A program made the translations under genes and the position numbers. From Paenirhizobium cremeum (GTDB taxonomy: Bacteria; Pseudomonadota; Alphaproteobacteria; Rhizobiales; Rhizobiaceae): 64,000 nucleotides of DNA. Every line of letters begins with the position of its first letter. The stretch's first letter is position 1. The stretch spans positions 1-64,000 of the forward strand of contig NZ_JAGGCS010000015.1 in NCBI RefSeq assembly GCF_022884085.1. Direction: 5' to 3'. This document shows positions 35,808 through 43,959 of this stretch, one piece after another. The notes beneath the pieces were generated by a model, which searched no databases, was not told where the DNA came from, and saw only the letters and a program-made list of their open reading frames with translations.

Positions 35808-35892
35808 GTCGTCATGTCCCTGGAAAACGCTCCAAACATGAGGCGAAGACCGTTTGCAATCAAGCGCTTCGAGGCGGCCGATACAAATTGCA

Positions 35893-35921
35893 ACAAAGCG
35901 GCGACAAAGCGAAACAACTCG
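35893..35921. promoter_or_regulatory. Phased direct repeats in the divergent promoter
   Basis: Two exact copies of ACAAAGCG (35893-35900 and 35904-35911), 11 bases apart, are followed by a degenerate copy ACAACTCG (35914-35921). Direct repeats spaced by one helix turn are typical binding sites of OmpR-family regulators. They lie between the response-regulator gene and the divergent secreted-protein gene, so self-regulation and control of the neighbour is a reasonable inference. Confidence 0.45.
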
Positions 35922-36020
35922 CAACACGCAGACAATACAGCGGATACACGACGGCTTCAGGATCGGCATCGTCATCACAGAATGATGAAAGTAAACCACA
36001 TCTCGACACGAGGACAGCCC

Positions 36021-36329
36021 ATGATGAAGCAAGTCACGACCGCCCTGTTGGCAGCAATAGTGACGATCGCTGCGGTTTCGGAGGCCAACGCCTGGACCCG
36101 CAATCGCACGACCACGACCTGGCGCGGAACCTCCTCGCTCAGCGCCAGCGGCAGTTGCGCCAACAATTCCTGCTCTCGTTCCGTGACGCGCACCGGCCCC
36201 TACGGCAATACGGCCACGCGCAGCGGCTCTGTTGCCTGTGACCCGGCCAGCCATTCCTGCACCGGTTCACGCACCACGACAGGCCCGTATGGCGGCACCA
36301 TCAATCGCAGCGGCCAGGTGACGTGGTGA
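36021..36329 (+). CDS. Small secreted protein with two C-x7-GPYG repeats
   Basis: This 102-residue protein has a signal peptide (ALLAAIVTIAAVSEANA) and a Thr/Ser/Arg-rich mature part. It carries two repeats, each with a Cys pair followed by a GPYG block: Cys46/Cys51 with GPYGNT at 59-64, and Cys73/Cys80 with GPYGGT at 88-93; each ends in R-S-G. The second Cys to GP spacing is 7 residues in both. The ATG at 36021 has GAGGA 6 bases upstream. The function is unknown. It is the first gene opposite the histidine kinase/regulator pair. Confidence 0.78.
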   Translation: MMKQVTTALLAAIVTIAAVSEANAWTRNRTTTTWRGTSSLSASGSCANNSCSRSVTRTGPYGNTATRSGSVACDPASHSCTGSRTTTGPYGGTINRSGQVTW

Positions 36330-36424
36330 CTCCTCACTGACGCCCGCGATGCCCGGCGGCGGGTCTATTCTCCAGCCCCCTGCGCCTGCCGCCGGGTTCC
36401 ATTTCACCGACCGAGGTCGTTTAG

Positions 36425-37321
36425 ATGATTTCCGCCCTGACCGACATGGCCCCGCGCGGCATGATCGCCGTGCTCGCCTGCAGCTTCATGCTCATGGAAT
36501 ACCTGCTCGGCCGTCTGTCGCATCATGACAGCCACGATGCCGCCGACACCGCCGCTTCGTTCGGCGTGGCGATCGGCCATGGGCTAATCCGCGGGATGGA
36601 AGCGGGTTTCGTCGCCGTTCCCTTTGCGCTGCTATACCAGTACCGTCTCTTCGACATCGACGCCCGCAAGCCGCTTGGCTTTGCCGCGCTCTTCATCGGA
36701 ACCGAGTTTCTCTACTACTGGCAGCATCGCGCCGCGCATCATATCCGCTGGCTCTGGGCGACCCATGCCGTCCACCATTCCGCACGGCGCATGAACCTCA
36801 CCTCCTCCATTCGCATCGGCTGGACGGGATCGATCTCGGGCAATTTCCTGTTCTTCCTGCCGCTCGCGCTCGTCGGCTTTCATCCGTTGGCGATCGCCGG
36901 CATGCTGGCTGCCAACCTGTTCTACCAGTTCTTCATTCATACCGAACTGGTACCGACACTTGGACCGCTGGAATGGATGCTGAACACGCCCGCCCATCAT
37001 CGTGTGCATCACGCCTCGAACGAATCCTGCCTCGACAAAAATTTCGGCGGAATGCTCATCGTCTTCGATCGGCTGTTCGGAACCTTCGCCGCCGCACGGC
37101 CGGATGAAATCCTGCGCTACGGGCTGCGCGGTCGCGAGACCTCCCACAATCCGCTGGTCATCGCCTTCACAGAATGGCTTTCGCTGATCGAGGACGCGCT
37201 GGCAGCCCCGACCATCGCCGGCAAGCTGAAGGTCCTGTTCGGCCCAGTGCGCGCCGCGCCTCCGTCGCCGGTCCCACCGAAATCGTCCGCTTCCGTTCCT
37301 ACGCAGTCACCAGGAGAATGA
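36425..37321 (+). CDS. Sterol desaturase / fatty acid hydroxylase family membrane enzyme
   Basis: This is an integral membrane di-iron oxygenase of 298 residues. The three histidine clusters of the family are visible: HRAAHH (about 100), HAVHH (about 115) and HHRVHH (about 193), with hydrophobic segments between. Family members hydroxylate or desaturate lipids; the substrate here is unknown. A Pro/Ser-rich tail ends the protein. It lies one base before the ATG-containing start of the SH3b gene, so they are probably one transcript. Confidence 0.92.
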   Translation: MISALTDMAPRGMIAVLACSFMLMEYLLGRLSHHDSHDAADTAASFGVAIGHGLIRGMEAGFVAVPFALLYQYRLFDIDARKPLGFAALFIGTEFLYYWQHRAAHHIRWLWATHAVHHSARRMNLTSSIRIGWTGSISGNFLFFLPLALVGFHPLAIAGMLAANLFYQFFIHTELVPTLGPLEWMLNTPAHHRVHHASNESCLDKNFGGMLIVFDRLFGTFAAARPDEILRYGLRGRETSHNPLVIAFTEWLSLIEDALAAPTIAGKLKVLFGPVRAAPPSPVPPKSSASVPTQSPGE

Positions 37322-37322
37322 C

Positions 37323-37823
37323 ATGAAACTCAAGGCTTTTTTCTTATCCCTTGCCTTCATCCCGCTGGCGGCCGCGGCCCATGCGGCAACGGCGTCGGTT
37401 GCCACCGCCAACGTCAACCTGCGCGCAGGTCCCGGCACGGCCTATCCGGTCGTTCGCGTTGTACCCGCAGGCAGCCCCGTCGCGACATTCGGCTGCCTTG
37501 CCGGTTACACATGGTGTGACATTGGCTATGCCGGCGCACGCGGCTGGGTCTCGGCCAGCTACATCACCGTGACCTATGGCGGAACCAAAGTGGTCGTGAC
37601 GCCGGTCATAGCGCCTCGCGTCGCCATCCCCGTCATCACCTATTCGGAGGTCTACTGGCACACGCATTATCACGCCTATCCCTGGTATCGCCGCGGACCC
37701 GCCTACTATCGCCCTCCCGTCGTGCGGCCACGCGGCCCATGCTGGGACGGCTGCTCGGTAAACCGATCCGTCACCGGACCGCGCGGCAACACCCGCTCCG
37801 GCAGCATCATCTTCAATCCATAA
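37323..37823 (+). CDS. Secreted SH3b-domain protein with a C-x7-GPRG motif
   Basis: The 166-residue product has a signal peptide (FFLSLAFIPLAAAAHA) and a bacterial SH3 domain (ATANVNLRAGPGTAYPVVRV, then WVSASYI), a fold that often binds peptidoglycan. A Tyr/His/Pro-rich linker follows. At the C-terminus, Cys140 and Cys144 precede GPRGNT-RSG at 152-160, the same motif found twice in the protein at 36021-36329. It follows the hydroxylase-family gene by one base. Confidence 0.9.
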   Translation: MKLKAFFLSLAFIPLAAAAHAATASVATANVNLRAGPGTAYPVVRVVPAGSPVATFGCLAGYTWCDIGYAGARGWVSASYITVTYGGTKVVVTPVIAPRVAIPVITYSEVYWHTHYHAYPWYRRGPAYYRPPVVRPRGPCWDGCSVNRSVTGPRGNTRSGSIIFNP

Positions 37824-37853
37824 CCACCATTTGCAGCAACGAAAGGAAAAGAC

Positions 37854-38129
37854 ATGACCCTTCCCTTCCACCGCATTCTGCAAGTCGCCTCCGCGGGCGC
37901 TTTTCTCAGCGGCGTCCTCCTGGCTTTCGGAGCGTCGGCCCAGACACAGGTGACGCCTGAAATGCGCGCCAAGGCGTACAAGGTCGCCCGCGTCTGCAAG
38001 CCGGACATCCAGCAATACTGCAAGGGTATCGAATATGGCGGCGGCAGGATCGCCATGTGCCTGAAGGAGCATGAAACCTCTCTCAGCGACTCATGCCGAA
38101 CGGCCCTCACCGAAGTCAGCATGCAGTAA
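37854..38129 (+). CDS. Small secreted Cys-rich (GLG1-type repeat) protein
   Basis: The 91-residue product has a signal peptide (VASAGAFLSGVLLAFGASAQ) and one repeat resembling the eukaryotic GLG1/cysteine-rich FGF receptor repeat: CKPDIQQYC, a short insert, MCLKEHETSLSDSC. Four cysteines probably form two disulfides in the periplasm. Similar single-repeat proteins are common in rhizobia with no known role. Its stop overlaps the next ATG (TAATG), tying it to the exporter genes. Confidence 0.85.
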   Translation: MTLPFHRILQVASAGAFLSGVLLAFGASAQTQVTPEMRAKAYKVARVCKPDIQQYCKGIEYGGGRIAMCLKEHETSLSDSCRTALTEVSMQ

Positions 38130-39424
38130 TGGCCAGCATTCCCGACATAAAGCTGCGGCGAAGCGAGGTTGAGCCCGTGCCCGGAAAGCCCGAGCACGCG
38201 ACAAGGGGAGAGGCGCCGCCGGCCGGCTCCCCGGCACCGACCTCGCTCACCCCACGCCGCCCTCCGTCCCGGCCCTCCCGGCCGGGGCGGAGGCTGCTGC
38301 TCGCCGGACTGGCGATGATACTGCTTGGCGGTGTCTTTCTCTCCTATCGCTATGGCGTGACACATTCCACGGAGATCGTGACAGCGGCATCCGGACCGCT
38401 CGAACTGACGCTGAAAGGTCCCGGCACGTTTTCCGCCCTCGACAGCGTCAATGTGAGCAGCCGCATCCAGGGTCTGCTGGTCGCCGTCCATGTCGAACGC
38501 AACGACATGGTGCACAAAGGCGAGTTGATCGCCGAGATCGCGTCCGATGATCTGGAAAGCCAGCTTGCCTCGGCGGAGGCCTCGGTCGATGCCGCGCGCC
38601 GCGCAATCGAAGTTTCCCGGTCGCAACTCAGCCAGTCGGAAACAGCACTGCAGAATGCCCGCAAATCGTTCGACCGCCAGGAAGCGCTGATCCGGGCGGG
38701 GACAACGACGCAGGCGAGCTATGACGGCGCCCTTGCCACCTTCCGGCAGGCGCAGGCCGATGTCACACGCGCCAATGCCGTGATCGCCCAAGCGGAAGCG
38801 GACCTGCGGGCAGCCGAGGCCAATGTCCGCCTGAACCAGGCCAAGCTTGCGGAAACGCGGATCATCGCCCCGTTCGACGGCATCGTCACCGTTCGCCAGC
38901 AGAATGCCGGCGACATGACTACGCCGGGGGCGCCGATCGTCACACTCGTCGATCCCGGGACTATCGTGGTCACCGCTCGTTTCGACGAGAATGCCATCCA
39001 GTTGGTGAAGCCGGGCCAGAAGGCACGGATCGGCTTTTCCACCGGAACGGAACCGGCGCTGCCGGCGACGGTCTATCGCCTGTCTCGCGAAGTCGACGAG
39101 GAAACGCGTGAATTCACCGTGGACATCAAGCCGGAGAGCCTGCCGGATGCCTGGGCGATCGGTCGGCGGGGGACGGCGGTGGTGACAACCGGCGTGCTTT
39201 CCGACGTCATCTCGCTGCCCCCCTCCACCATTGTCTGGGACGCGGGCTTTCCCGGCGTCTGGCGTATCGAGAGCGGCAGGGCGAAATTCGCCCGCGTGAC
39301 GCTCGGCGGCGCCTCGGAAGACCGCATCGAAATTCTCTCCGGGCTCACGGCCGGAGACGAGGTCGTAAGCAGCCCGCACGCGGTCTATCGCGGCATGCGC
39401 ATCAGTCCGAAGGGTCATTCATGA
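38129..39424 (+). CDS. HlyD/DevB-like periplasmic adaptor
   Basis: This is the membrane-fusion subunit of an ABC exporter. I chose the ATG at 38129 (431 residues), which shares a base with the preceding stop. A Pro-rich cytoplasmic N-terminus is followed by one membrane segment (about 53-72), a lipoyl/barrel-sandwich half (FSALDSVNVSSRIQGLLVAV), a long coiled coil (about 140-230), the second lipoyl half, and beta-barrel parts. It works with the permease and ATPase encoded next. Cargo is unknown. Confidence 0.9.
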   Translation: MASIPDIKLRRSEVEPVPGKPEHATRGEAPPAGSPAPTSLTPRRPPSRPSRPGRRLLLAGLAMILLGGVFLSYRYGVTHSTEIVTAASGPLELTLKGPGTFSALDSVNVSSRIQGLLVAVHVERNDMVHKGELIAEIASDDLESQLASAEASVDAARRAIEVSRSQLSQSETALQNARKSFDRQEALIRAGTTTQASYDGALATFRQAQADVTRANAVIAQAEADLRAAEANVRLNQAKLAETRIIAPFDGIVTVRQQNAGDMTTPGAPIVTLVDPGTIVVTARFDENAIQLVKPGQKARIGFSTGTEPALPATVYRLSREVDEETREFTVDIKPESLPDAWAIGRRGTAVVTTGVLSDVISLPPSTIVWDAGFPGVWRIESGRAKFARVTLGGASEDRIEILSGLTAGDEVVSSPHAVYRGMRISPKGHS

Positions 39425-40578
39425 ACCTCGCCCTCAAAGATATCCGTTTCAACCTGCTGCGCTTCCTGATGACAATCTTCGGCGTCGGCTTCCTGGTCAC
39501 CGCCTCGATCGGCATGATCGGCCTTTACCGGGGCATCGTTGCCGACGCCCTGCTGGTGATCGACGGGATCGGCGCAGACCTCTGGATCGTACAGGGCGGG
39601 CGGGACGGCCCGTTCGCAGAAGCGTCGAGCGTCTCATCGACCATGGACCGCCGCGTGGCCGGCGTCGCGGGCATTGGTTCCGTCCGCCGCTTTGTCCAAT
39701 ACAGCCAGCAATTCTCCGCAAACGGCAAAGCCCTTCGGGCAGCCATCACCGGCCTGGACTTCCCCGATGACAAGGGCGACTGGCTGCGTTACTCGGCGGG
39801 ACGGCCATTGTCGTCGGCTCACTATGAAATCGTGGCGGACGAAAGTACCGGGCTCTTGCTGGGCCAGACGGTCCGGCTTGGCAGGGACGATTACCACGTC
39901 GTCGGCTTGACCCACGGCATGGTGGATGCGAGCGGCGACGGCCTGCTTTTCGTCACCGTCGCCGACGCCATGGATATCGCGGCGGAAAGAACAAGCGAGG
40001 AAATCCTGCTTTCCCGTGCAGCGAATGCCGGAGCAGTCACAACGGCCGACGACCCGTTGCGCAAGGACGGCAAGATCGCAGCCGTGATGGCGAGCTTGCA
40101 GCCGAACGCCGACATCGAGGCCGTGCGCAAGGCCATCCTCGGCTGGGGCGACGTCAATGTGCTGAGCCGGGCGGAGCAGCGGGACCTGCTGCTCAACCAG
40201 CGGCTCTGGCGGCTTCGGGTGCAGATCCTCGCCTTCACCGCGGTCCTGCTGGTCGTCATGGCGCTGGTGATCTCGATGATTATCTACACGCTGACGATCG
40301 AGAAACTGCATCAGATCGCCATGCTGAAGCTGATCGGCGCCCGCAACCGGGTAATCGTATCGATGATCGCCGACCAGGCCTTCGCCATCGGTATCGGCGG
40401 CTTCGCCTTCGGACTTGGCATGGCGCATGTGATCTTTCCCGCCTTTCCCCGGACCGTGGTCATGGCCCCGGCCGATCTGGCGCTGCTCTTTGCGGCCGTG
40501 GCGGTGATCTGCGGTTCGGCGGGCCTTTTCGGCATTTCCCGGGCTATGAAAGTCCGTGCGCAGGAGGTGCTCTCGTGA
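39421..40578 (+). CDS. ABC transporter permease, DevC/MacB-like (FtsX family)
   Basis: The 385-residue product has the topology of the MacB/FtsX family: one membrane segment at the N-terminus (about 16-40), a large periplasmic domain, and three segments at the C-terminus (about 272-295, 322-345, 352-372) with the EKLHQIAMLKLIGARN motif. This matches DevC, the permease of DevBCA-type exporters. It overlaps the adaptor and ATPase genes by 4 bases each. Confidence 0.92.
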   Translation: MNLALKDIRFNLLRFLMTIFGVGFLVTASIGMIGLYRGIVADALLVIDGIGADLWIVQGGRDGPFAEASSVSSTMDRRVAGVAGIGSVRRFVQYSQQFSANGKALRAAITGLDFPDDKGDWLRYSAGRPLSSAHYEIVADESTGLLLGQTVRLGRDDYHVVGLTHGMVDASGDGLLFVTVADAMDIAAERTSEEILLSRAANAGAVTTADDPLRKDGKIAAVMASLQPNADIEAVRKAILGWGDVNVLSRAEQRDLLLNQRLWRLRVQILAFTAVLLVVMALVISMIIYTLTIEKLHQIAMLKLIGARNRVIVSMIADQAFAIGIGGFAFGLGMAHVIFPAFPRTVVMAPADLALLFAAVAVICGSAGLFGISRAMKVRAQEVLS

Positions 40579-41279
40579 CACCGCCGGTCCTGAGCGTCAG
40601 GAATGCGACCCGCATCTACCAGAGCGGCGACACGGAGGTTAGGGCACTGGACGGCGTGTCACTCGATATCGCGCCAGGCGAGGTGGTCGGCATTCTCGGC
40701 CCGAGCGGCTCCGGCAAGAGCACCCTGCTGCTCATTGCCGGCCTTCTGGAGCCGCCGAGCCAGGGCGAGGTTCGGATCAATGGCGCACTCGTTTCGCATC
40801 CGGATGCACAACTCGACCAGTTGCGCAATTTTCGCCGCGGCAACATCGGCTTTGTCTTCCAGAAAGCCAATCTCATTCCCTTTCTGTCGGCTGTGGAGAA
40901 CGTTGCGCTGGCGCTCGAAATAGACGACGTTCCGGCACGGGCAGCCCATCTTCATTCGACCCGACTGCTTGCCGCGCTCGATCTCGGTCACCGCGTCGAT
41001 AACCTCCCGTCCCGGCTTTCGGGCGGCGAGCAACAGCGTGTGGCGATTGCCCGGGCAATCGCCAACGAACCGGCACTGCTTCTCGCCGACGAACCGACCG
41101 CTGCCCTCGACAGCGTACGCGGGCGACAGGTGATCTCGCTTTTCCGCCGCATCGCAGACGAACGGGGCGCCGGCGTGGCGGTCGTGACCCATGATCCCCG
41201 TTCGCTCGACCTGTTCGACCGGACAGTGGAACTTGCCGACGGCCGGATCGTCGGCGAGGAGTGCCGACCGGCGCGATAG
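40575..41279 (+). CDS. ABC transporter ATP-binding protein, DevA/LolD-like
   Basis: This is the cytoplasmic ATPase of the exporter. The 234-residue protein has Walker A (GPSGSGKST, about 39-47), Q-loop (FVFQKANLIPFLS), signature LSGGEQQRVAIARAIANEP and Walker B LLADEPTAALDS. It belongs to the MacB/LolD group that uses the mechanotransmission permease type encoded upstream. A nested inverted repeat lies 18 bases after the stop. Confidence 0.95.
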   Translation: MTPPVLSVRNATRIYQSGDTEVRALDGVSLDIAPGEVVGILGPSGSGKSTLLLIAGLLEPPSQGEVRINGALVSHPDAQLDQLRNFRRGNIGFVFQKANLIPFLSAVENVALALEIDDVPARAAHLHSTRLLAALDLGHRVDNLPSRLSGGEQQRVAIARAIANEPALLLADEPTAALDSVRGRQVISLFRRIADERGAGVAVVTHDPRSLDLFDRTVELADGRIVGEECRPAR

Positions 41280-41297
41280 AACTTCCGACCCGATCTC

Positions 41298-41332
41298 CCT
41301 TTCCGACGGACTGGAGTCCTGCTCCGGAAAGG
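41298..41332. repeat. Nested inverted repeat after the exporter genes
   Basis: Outer arms CCTTTCCG (41298-41305) and CGGAAAGG (41325-41332) enclose an inner hairpin GGACT-GG-AGTCC (41308-41319). No T-run follows on the plus strand, so it is not a classic terminator; it may be an mRNA 3' structure or a protein site. Confidence 0.5.
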
Positions 41333-41435
41333 AGCACTCTTGTCACCGGCCCGATTCCGACTTGAAACTTTTGGCGCCTCCGCCCGTTGCCCTTCGGCCT
41401 TCATTGCGGGCGGCAACGGGAATGGAGATGGAACG

Positions 41436-41726
41436 ATGGCAGAACTGGTACATCAGGCGATCGAAGGCAGATTGAACGCCCACCGGGAAATTCTGGTGTC
41501 GCTATTGGCGGCGGCGATGATGGCGCCCGAGGCGCTGACGGAAATGGTCCGCTCACTGGAGCAGGAGGTGCTGACGCGCGATGGCGCCGAGGACCCCGGC
41601 CTCACGCCATCGGCCGGCTATGCGTCAGGCGCGGAAAAGAGCGAGGAAATACGCGAGATCCTTATCACAGCCCGGGAACGGGCCGCAGCGCTGGCGCGGA
41701 TGAGGGCCCAGAGCGGCCCGTCATGA
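41436..41726 (+). CDS. Small protein of unknown function
   Basis: I do not recognise this 96-residue protein. It is predicted soluble and helical (VHQAIEGRLNAHREILVSLL, then MVRSLEQEVLTRDG and REILITARERAAALAR), with a Gly/Pro/Ser-containing middle. The ATG at 41436 has GGAG 8 bases upstream. Its end overlaps the 3' end of the HWE kinase gene on the other strand by 6 bases. It may be the last gene of the exporter run or an independent gene. Confidence 0.6.
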   Translation: MAELVHQAIEGRLNAHREILVSLLAAAMMAPEALTEMVRSLEQEVLTRDGAEDPGLTPSAGYASGAEKSEEIREILITARERAAALARMRAQSGPS

Positions 41727-43412
41727 TCCCGAATGGTCGGACAGGCCGCGCTTGCTTTGAAAGGCAGCAAACGGCGCCGTCAGCGTCCACCGCAATCCCT
41801 TCTCATCGAAATCAATCGTCACCTTGCCGCCGAAGGCCGATGCCGCATGACGCTCGATGACCGTCGTGCCGAAACCGCGACGCGATGGGCGGACGACTGG
41901 CGGACCGCCGCTTTCACTCCATCGGAACCGCAAGCCGACCTCTTCGTTTTCATCCGCAAATCGTTCCCATTGAACGACGATATGTCCTTCGGGGACGGAG
42001 AGTGCACCATATTTCACCGAGTTGGTGGCAAGCTCGTGAAAGACCAGACCGAGATTCTGGACCGCGTTGGCGTTGGCCAGGAAGTCCTCGCCGCGCAATT
42101 CTATCCGTGCGCTGTCGCCCGTTACCGTGGCCAGTTGCAGCTTGATGACCGTTGCGATGGGGATACCGCCCCATTCCTGCTTCGCCAACGCCTCGATCGA
42201 CTGGGCGAGGCCGGCCAGCCGGCTGCTTACCGCCTTCTGGAATTCCTCGACGTTATCGGTGTTGCGGGCGAGTTGGCGCATCATCGCCTGAACAAGCGAG
42301 AGGATGTTCTTCGTCCGGTGAACCAGTTCCTGCAGGATGAAGTGAACACGCTCCTCGGCCTGCGCCCGATCGAAAGAAGCATTGGAGAGGGCGATCGAAA
42401 CCTGGTTCGCCTCCTTCACCTTGGTGATCTCCGGCGAGACGATCTCGCCATGACCGATGCGTTCCGCCATGCGGGCGATCTGGCGGATGGAGCGGCGAAG
42501 CTGCTGGCCGGCAATCAGCACGATGCCGAGACTGATCCCCAGGAGTACGACGCTGCCCATGATGAGCTGGCGCCATGTACTGACGATGGAAGTCTGCGCC
42601 GCCGAAACCGGGCCCCAGACGGCCACCCGCCACGACCATTCACCGACACGCGCATAGCCCAGCATCGTCCTTGCTTCGCCTTCCCTGAGGACGGCGCTCG
42701 AATTGCTCCCGGTCATCAGCCTCAACATCGGTTCCGGGAACGGCTGTGCCGAAGGAATGTTGTCCGGCCCGCTGGAGACGATCACCTTGCCGTCCGCATC
42801 CAGCAAGGCGGCGGACCAGCCGTTCGGCAGGCCGTCCGTCGCTGTCATGCTGGCGAGATCGCCGGCATTCTGCGTCAGAACGATCACATCGGCGATTGCC
42901 GAGAGCTCGGCCGGCAGCGGCATGGTGACGTTGAAGACCCACTGTTTGGCCGTGGCGCCAAAGAAAATGCCGGAAACCAGCGGATGACCGGCTGCGATAG
43001 CCGAGCGGACCGCCTCGACATTCGAAGTCTTGGCCAGCGGAGTACCGTAGGGCACCCGGGTATTGAGCTTTTGAGCACCATCGGCATTGACGAGCAAGAC
43101 GTAGAGCGATCCCACGCCCAGGCTGTCGGAAGTGCGGGCATGAAATGCGGCCAGGTCTCCCGCCCTCAGTTCAGACGCTCTTGAGAGCAGCCGAAGGGTG
43201 GTCGCCATGTCCTCGAGCTTGCGCTCGAAATTGCCGGCGATGGTCTGCGCATCGAGGGCGACTTCGCGCTTCAGCGCGTTGTATTCGTTGCGCTCCAGTT
43301 CGGTCAGCAGGAAAACCACAAATGCCAGCAGCGGCACCGTGGACAACACGGCCATGGCAACCAGATAAACACTCAGCGAAGCTGTGGGAAAAAGCCTGGA
43401 AAGCCTGTTCAT
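41721..43412 (-). CDS. HWE/HisKA_2-family sensor histidine kinase
   Basis: This is an inner-membrane kinase of 563 residues. A first membrane segment (about 16-38), a large periplasmic sensor resembling Cache domains (to about 275), a second segment (about 280-303), a HAMP-like linker, and the kinase core are visible. The H-box QELVHRTKNILSLVQAMMRQ and the N-box VFHELATNSVKYGALS are those of the HWE/HisKA_2 family, which in Alphaproteobacteria often feeds the PhyR-EcfG general stress response. An EcfG-like promoter lies upstream (43494-43519). The paired regulator is not encoded adjacently. Confidence 0.92.
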   Translation of the reverse strand: MNRLSRLFPTASLSVYLVAMAVLSTVPLLAFVVFLLTELERNEYNALKREVALDAQTIAGNFERKLEDMATTLRLLSRASELRAGDLAAFHARTSDSLGVGSLYVLLVNADGAQKLNTRVPYGTPLAKTSNVEAVRSAIAAGHPLVSGIFFGATAKQWVFNVTMPLPAELSAIADVIVLTQNAGDLASMTATDGLPNGWSAALLDADGKVIVSSGPDNIPSAQPFPEPMLRLMTGSNSSAVLREGEARTMLGYARVGEWSWRVAVWGPVSAAQTSIVSTWRQLIMGSVVLLGISLGIVLIAGQQLRRSIRQIARMAERIGHGEIVSPEITKVKEANQVSIALSNASFDRAQAEERVHFILQELVHRTKNILSLVQAMMRQLARNTDNVEEFQKAVSSRLAGLAQSIEALAKQEWGGIPIATVIKLQLATVTGDSARIELRGEDFLANANAVQNLGLVFHELATNSVKYGALSVPEGHIVVQWERFADENEEVGLRFRWSESGGPPVVRPSRRGFGTTVIERHAASAFGGKVTIDFDEKGLRWTLTAPFAAFQSKRGLSDHSGS

Positions 43413-43493
43413 CGTTTCGGCAAAGCCATGCTGAAACCGCGGAACAGACCACGCCGCTTAACGCATATCATAACGCCTCCCGCCACTGACGCC

Positions 43494-43519
43494 AACCATG
43501 CAGTGATAACGCACGTTCC
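43494..43519 (-). promoter_or_regulatory. EcfG-like promoter upstream of the HWE kinase
   Basis: On the minus strand GGAAC (43519-43515) is followed after 17 bases by GGTT (43497-43494). The EcfG/RpoE2 consensus is GGAAC-N16/17-CGTT; one base differs. It is about 80 bases upstream of the kinase ATG. Confidence 0.45.
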
Positions 43520-43550
43520 CCGTGCTGCCAACCGCCACAAATATGGGGCA

Positions 43551-43576
43551 GGAACAAAGCCTCCATCTCGGGCGTT
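43551..43576 (+). promoter_or_regulatory. EcfG (general stress sigma) promoter of the BON gene
   Basis: GGAAC (43551-43555) and CGTT (43573-43576) are separated by exactly 17 bases, a perfect match to the alphaproteobacterial EcfG/RpoE2 consensus. The BON-domain gene starts about 100 bases downstream; BON-domain proteins are common members of that regulon. Confidence 0.7.
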
Positions 43577-43677
43577 GGACCTTTGGAAAAATACAAAAGC
43601 CCTGACCAAACATCGGAAAAGACCGCGAAATTCATCTGGAGACTTGCCGGAAGCGACAGGGCGAAAGGGAGGCAGAC

Positions 43678-43959
43678 ATGGTATTCAAACCCCCGAAATT
43701 CCACGAGCAAGAGCCGGAAATCGAAAGCGAGAACCCGAATCACGAGCGATTGGAAAGCGCTGTCGCGAATGCGCTCGCCACGGCCTACGGCATTGACGCA
43801 AGCGATGTCAGCGTTACCGCAAAGGGCGGCCAGGTCTCCCTCAGCGGCAACGTTCTCTGGCCGGCCGAAGTGGACCGCGCGGTCGAAATAGCAATGGCTG
43901 TCCCAGGCGTAGAAAAGGTTCACGTCGATTTGAATGTTGCAGAGAGCATCACGCGATGA
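43678..43959 (+). CDS. BON-domain protein
   Basis: The 93-residue product has no signal peptide. A charged N-terminal segment is followed by one BON domain (about 25-90: NALATAYGIDASDVSVTAKG, then GQVSLSGNVLWPAEVDRAVE and GVEKVHVDL), a fold associated with membrane or phospholipid binding and osmotic stress proteins such as OsmY. A GGGAGG ribosome-binding site precedes the ATG. The perfect EcfG promoter upstream fits a general-stress role. Confidence 0.88.
   Translation: MVFKPPKFHEQEPEIESENPNHERLESAVANALATAYGIDASDVSVTAKGGQVSLSGNVLWPAEVDRAVEIAMAVPGVEKVHVDLNVAESITR

Noticed and set aside
41436..41726. Small protein next to the HWE kinase considered as a NepR-type anti-sigma factor
   Set aside because: It lacks the conserved NepR helices and the usual neighbours (phyR, ecfG), and its 3' end merely converges with the kinase gene.
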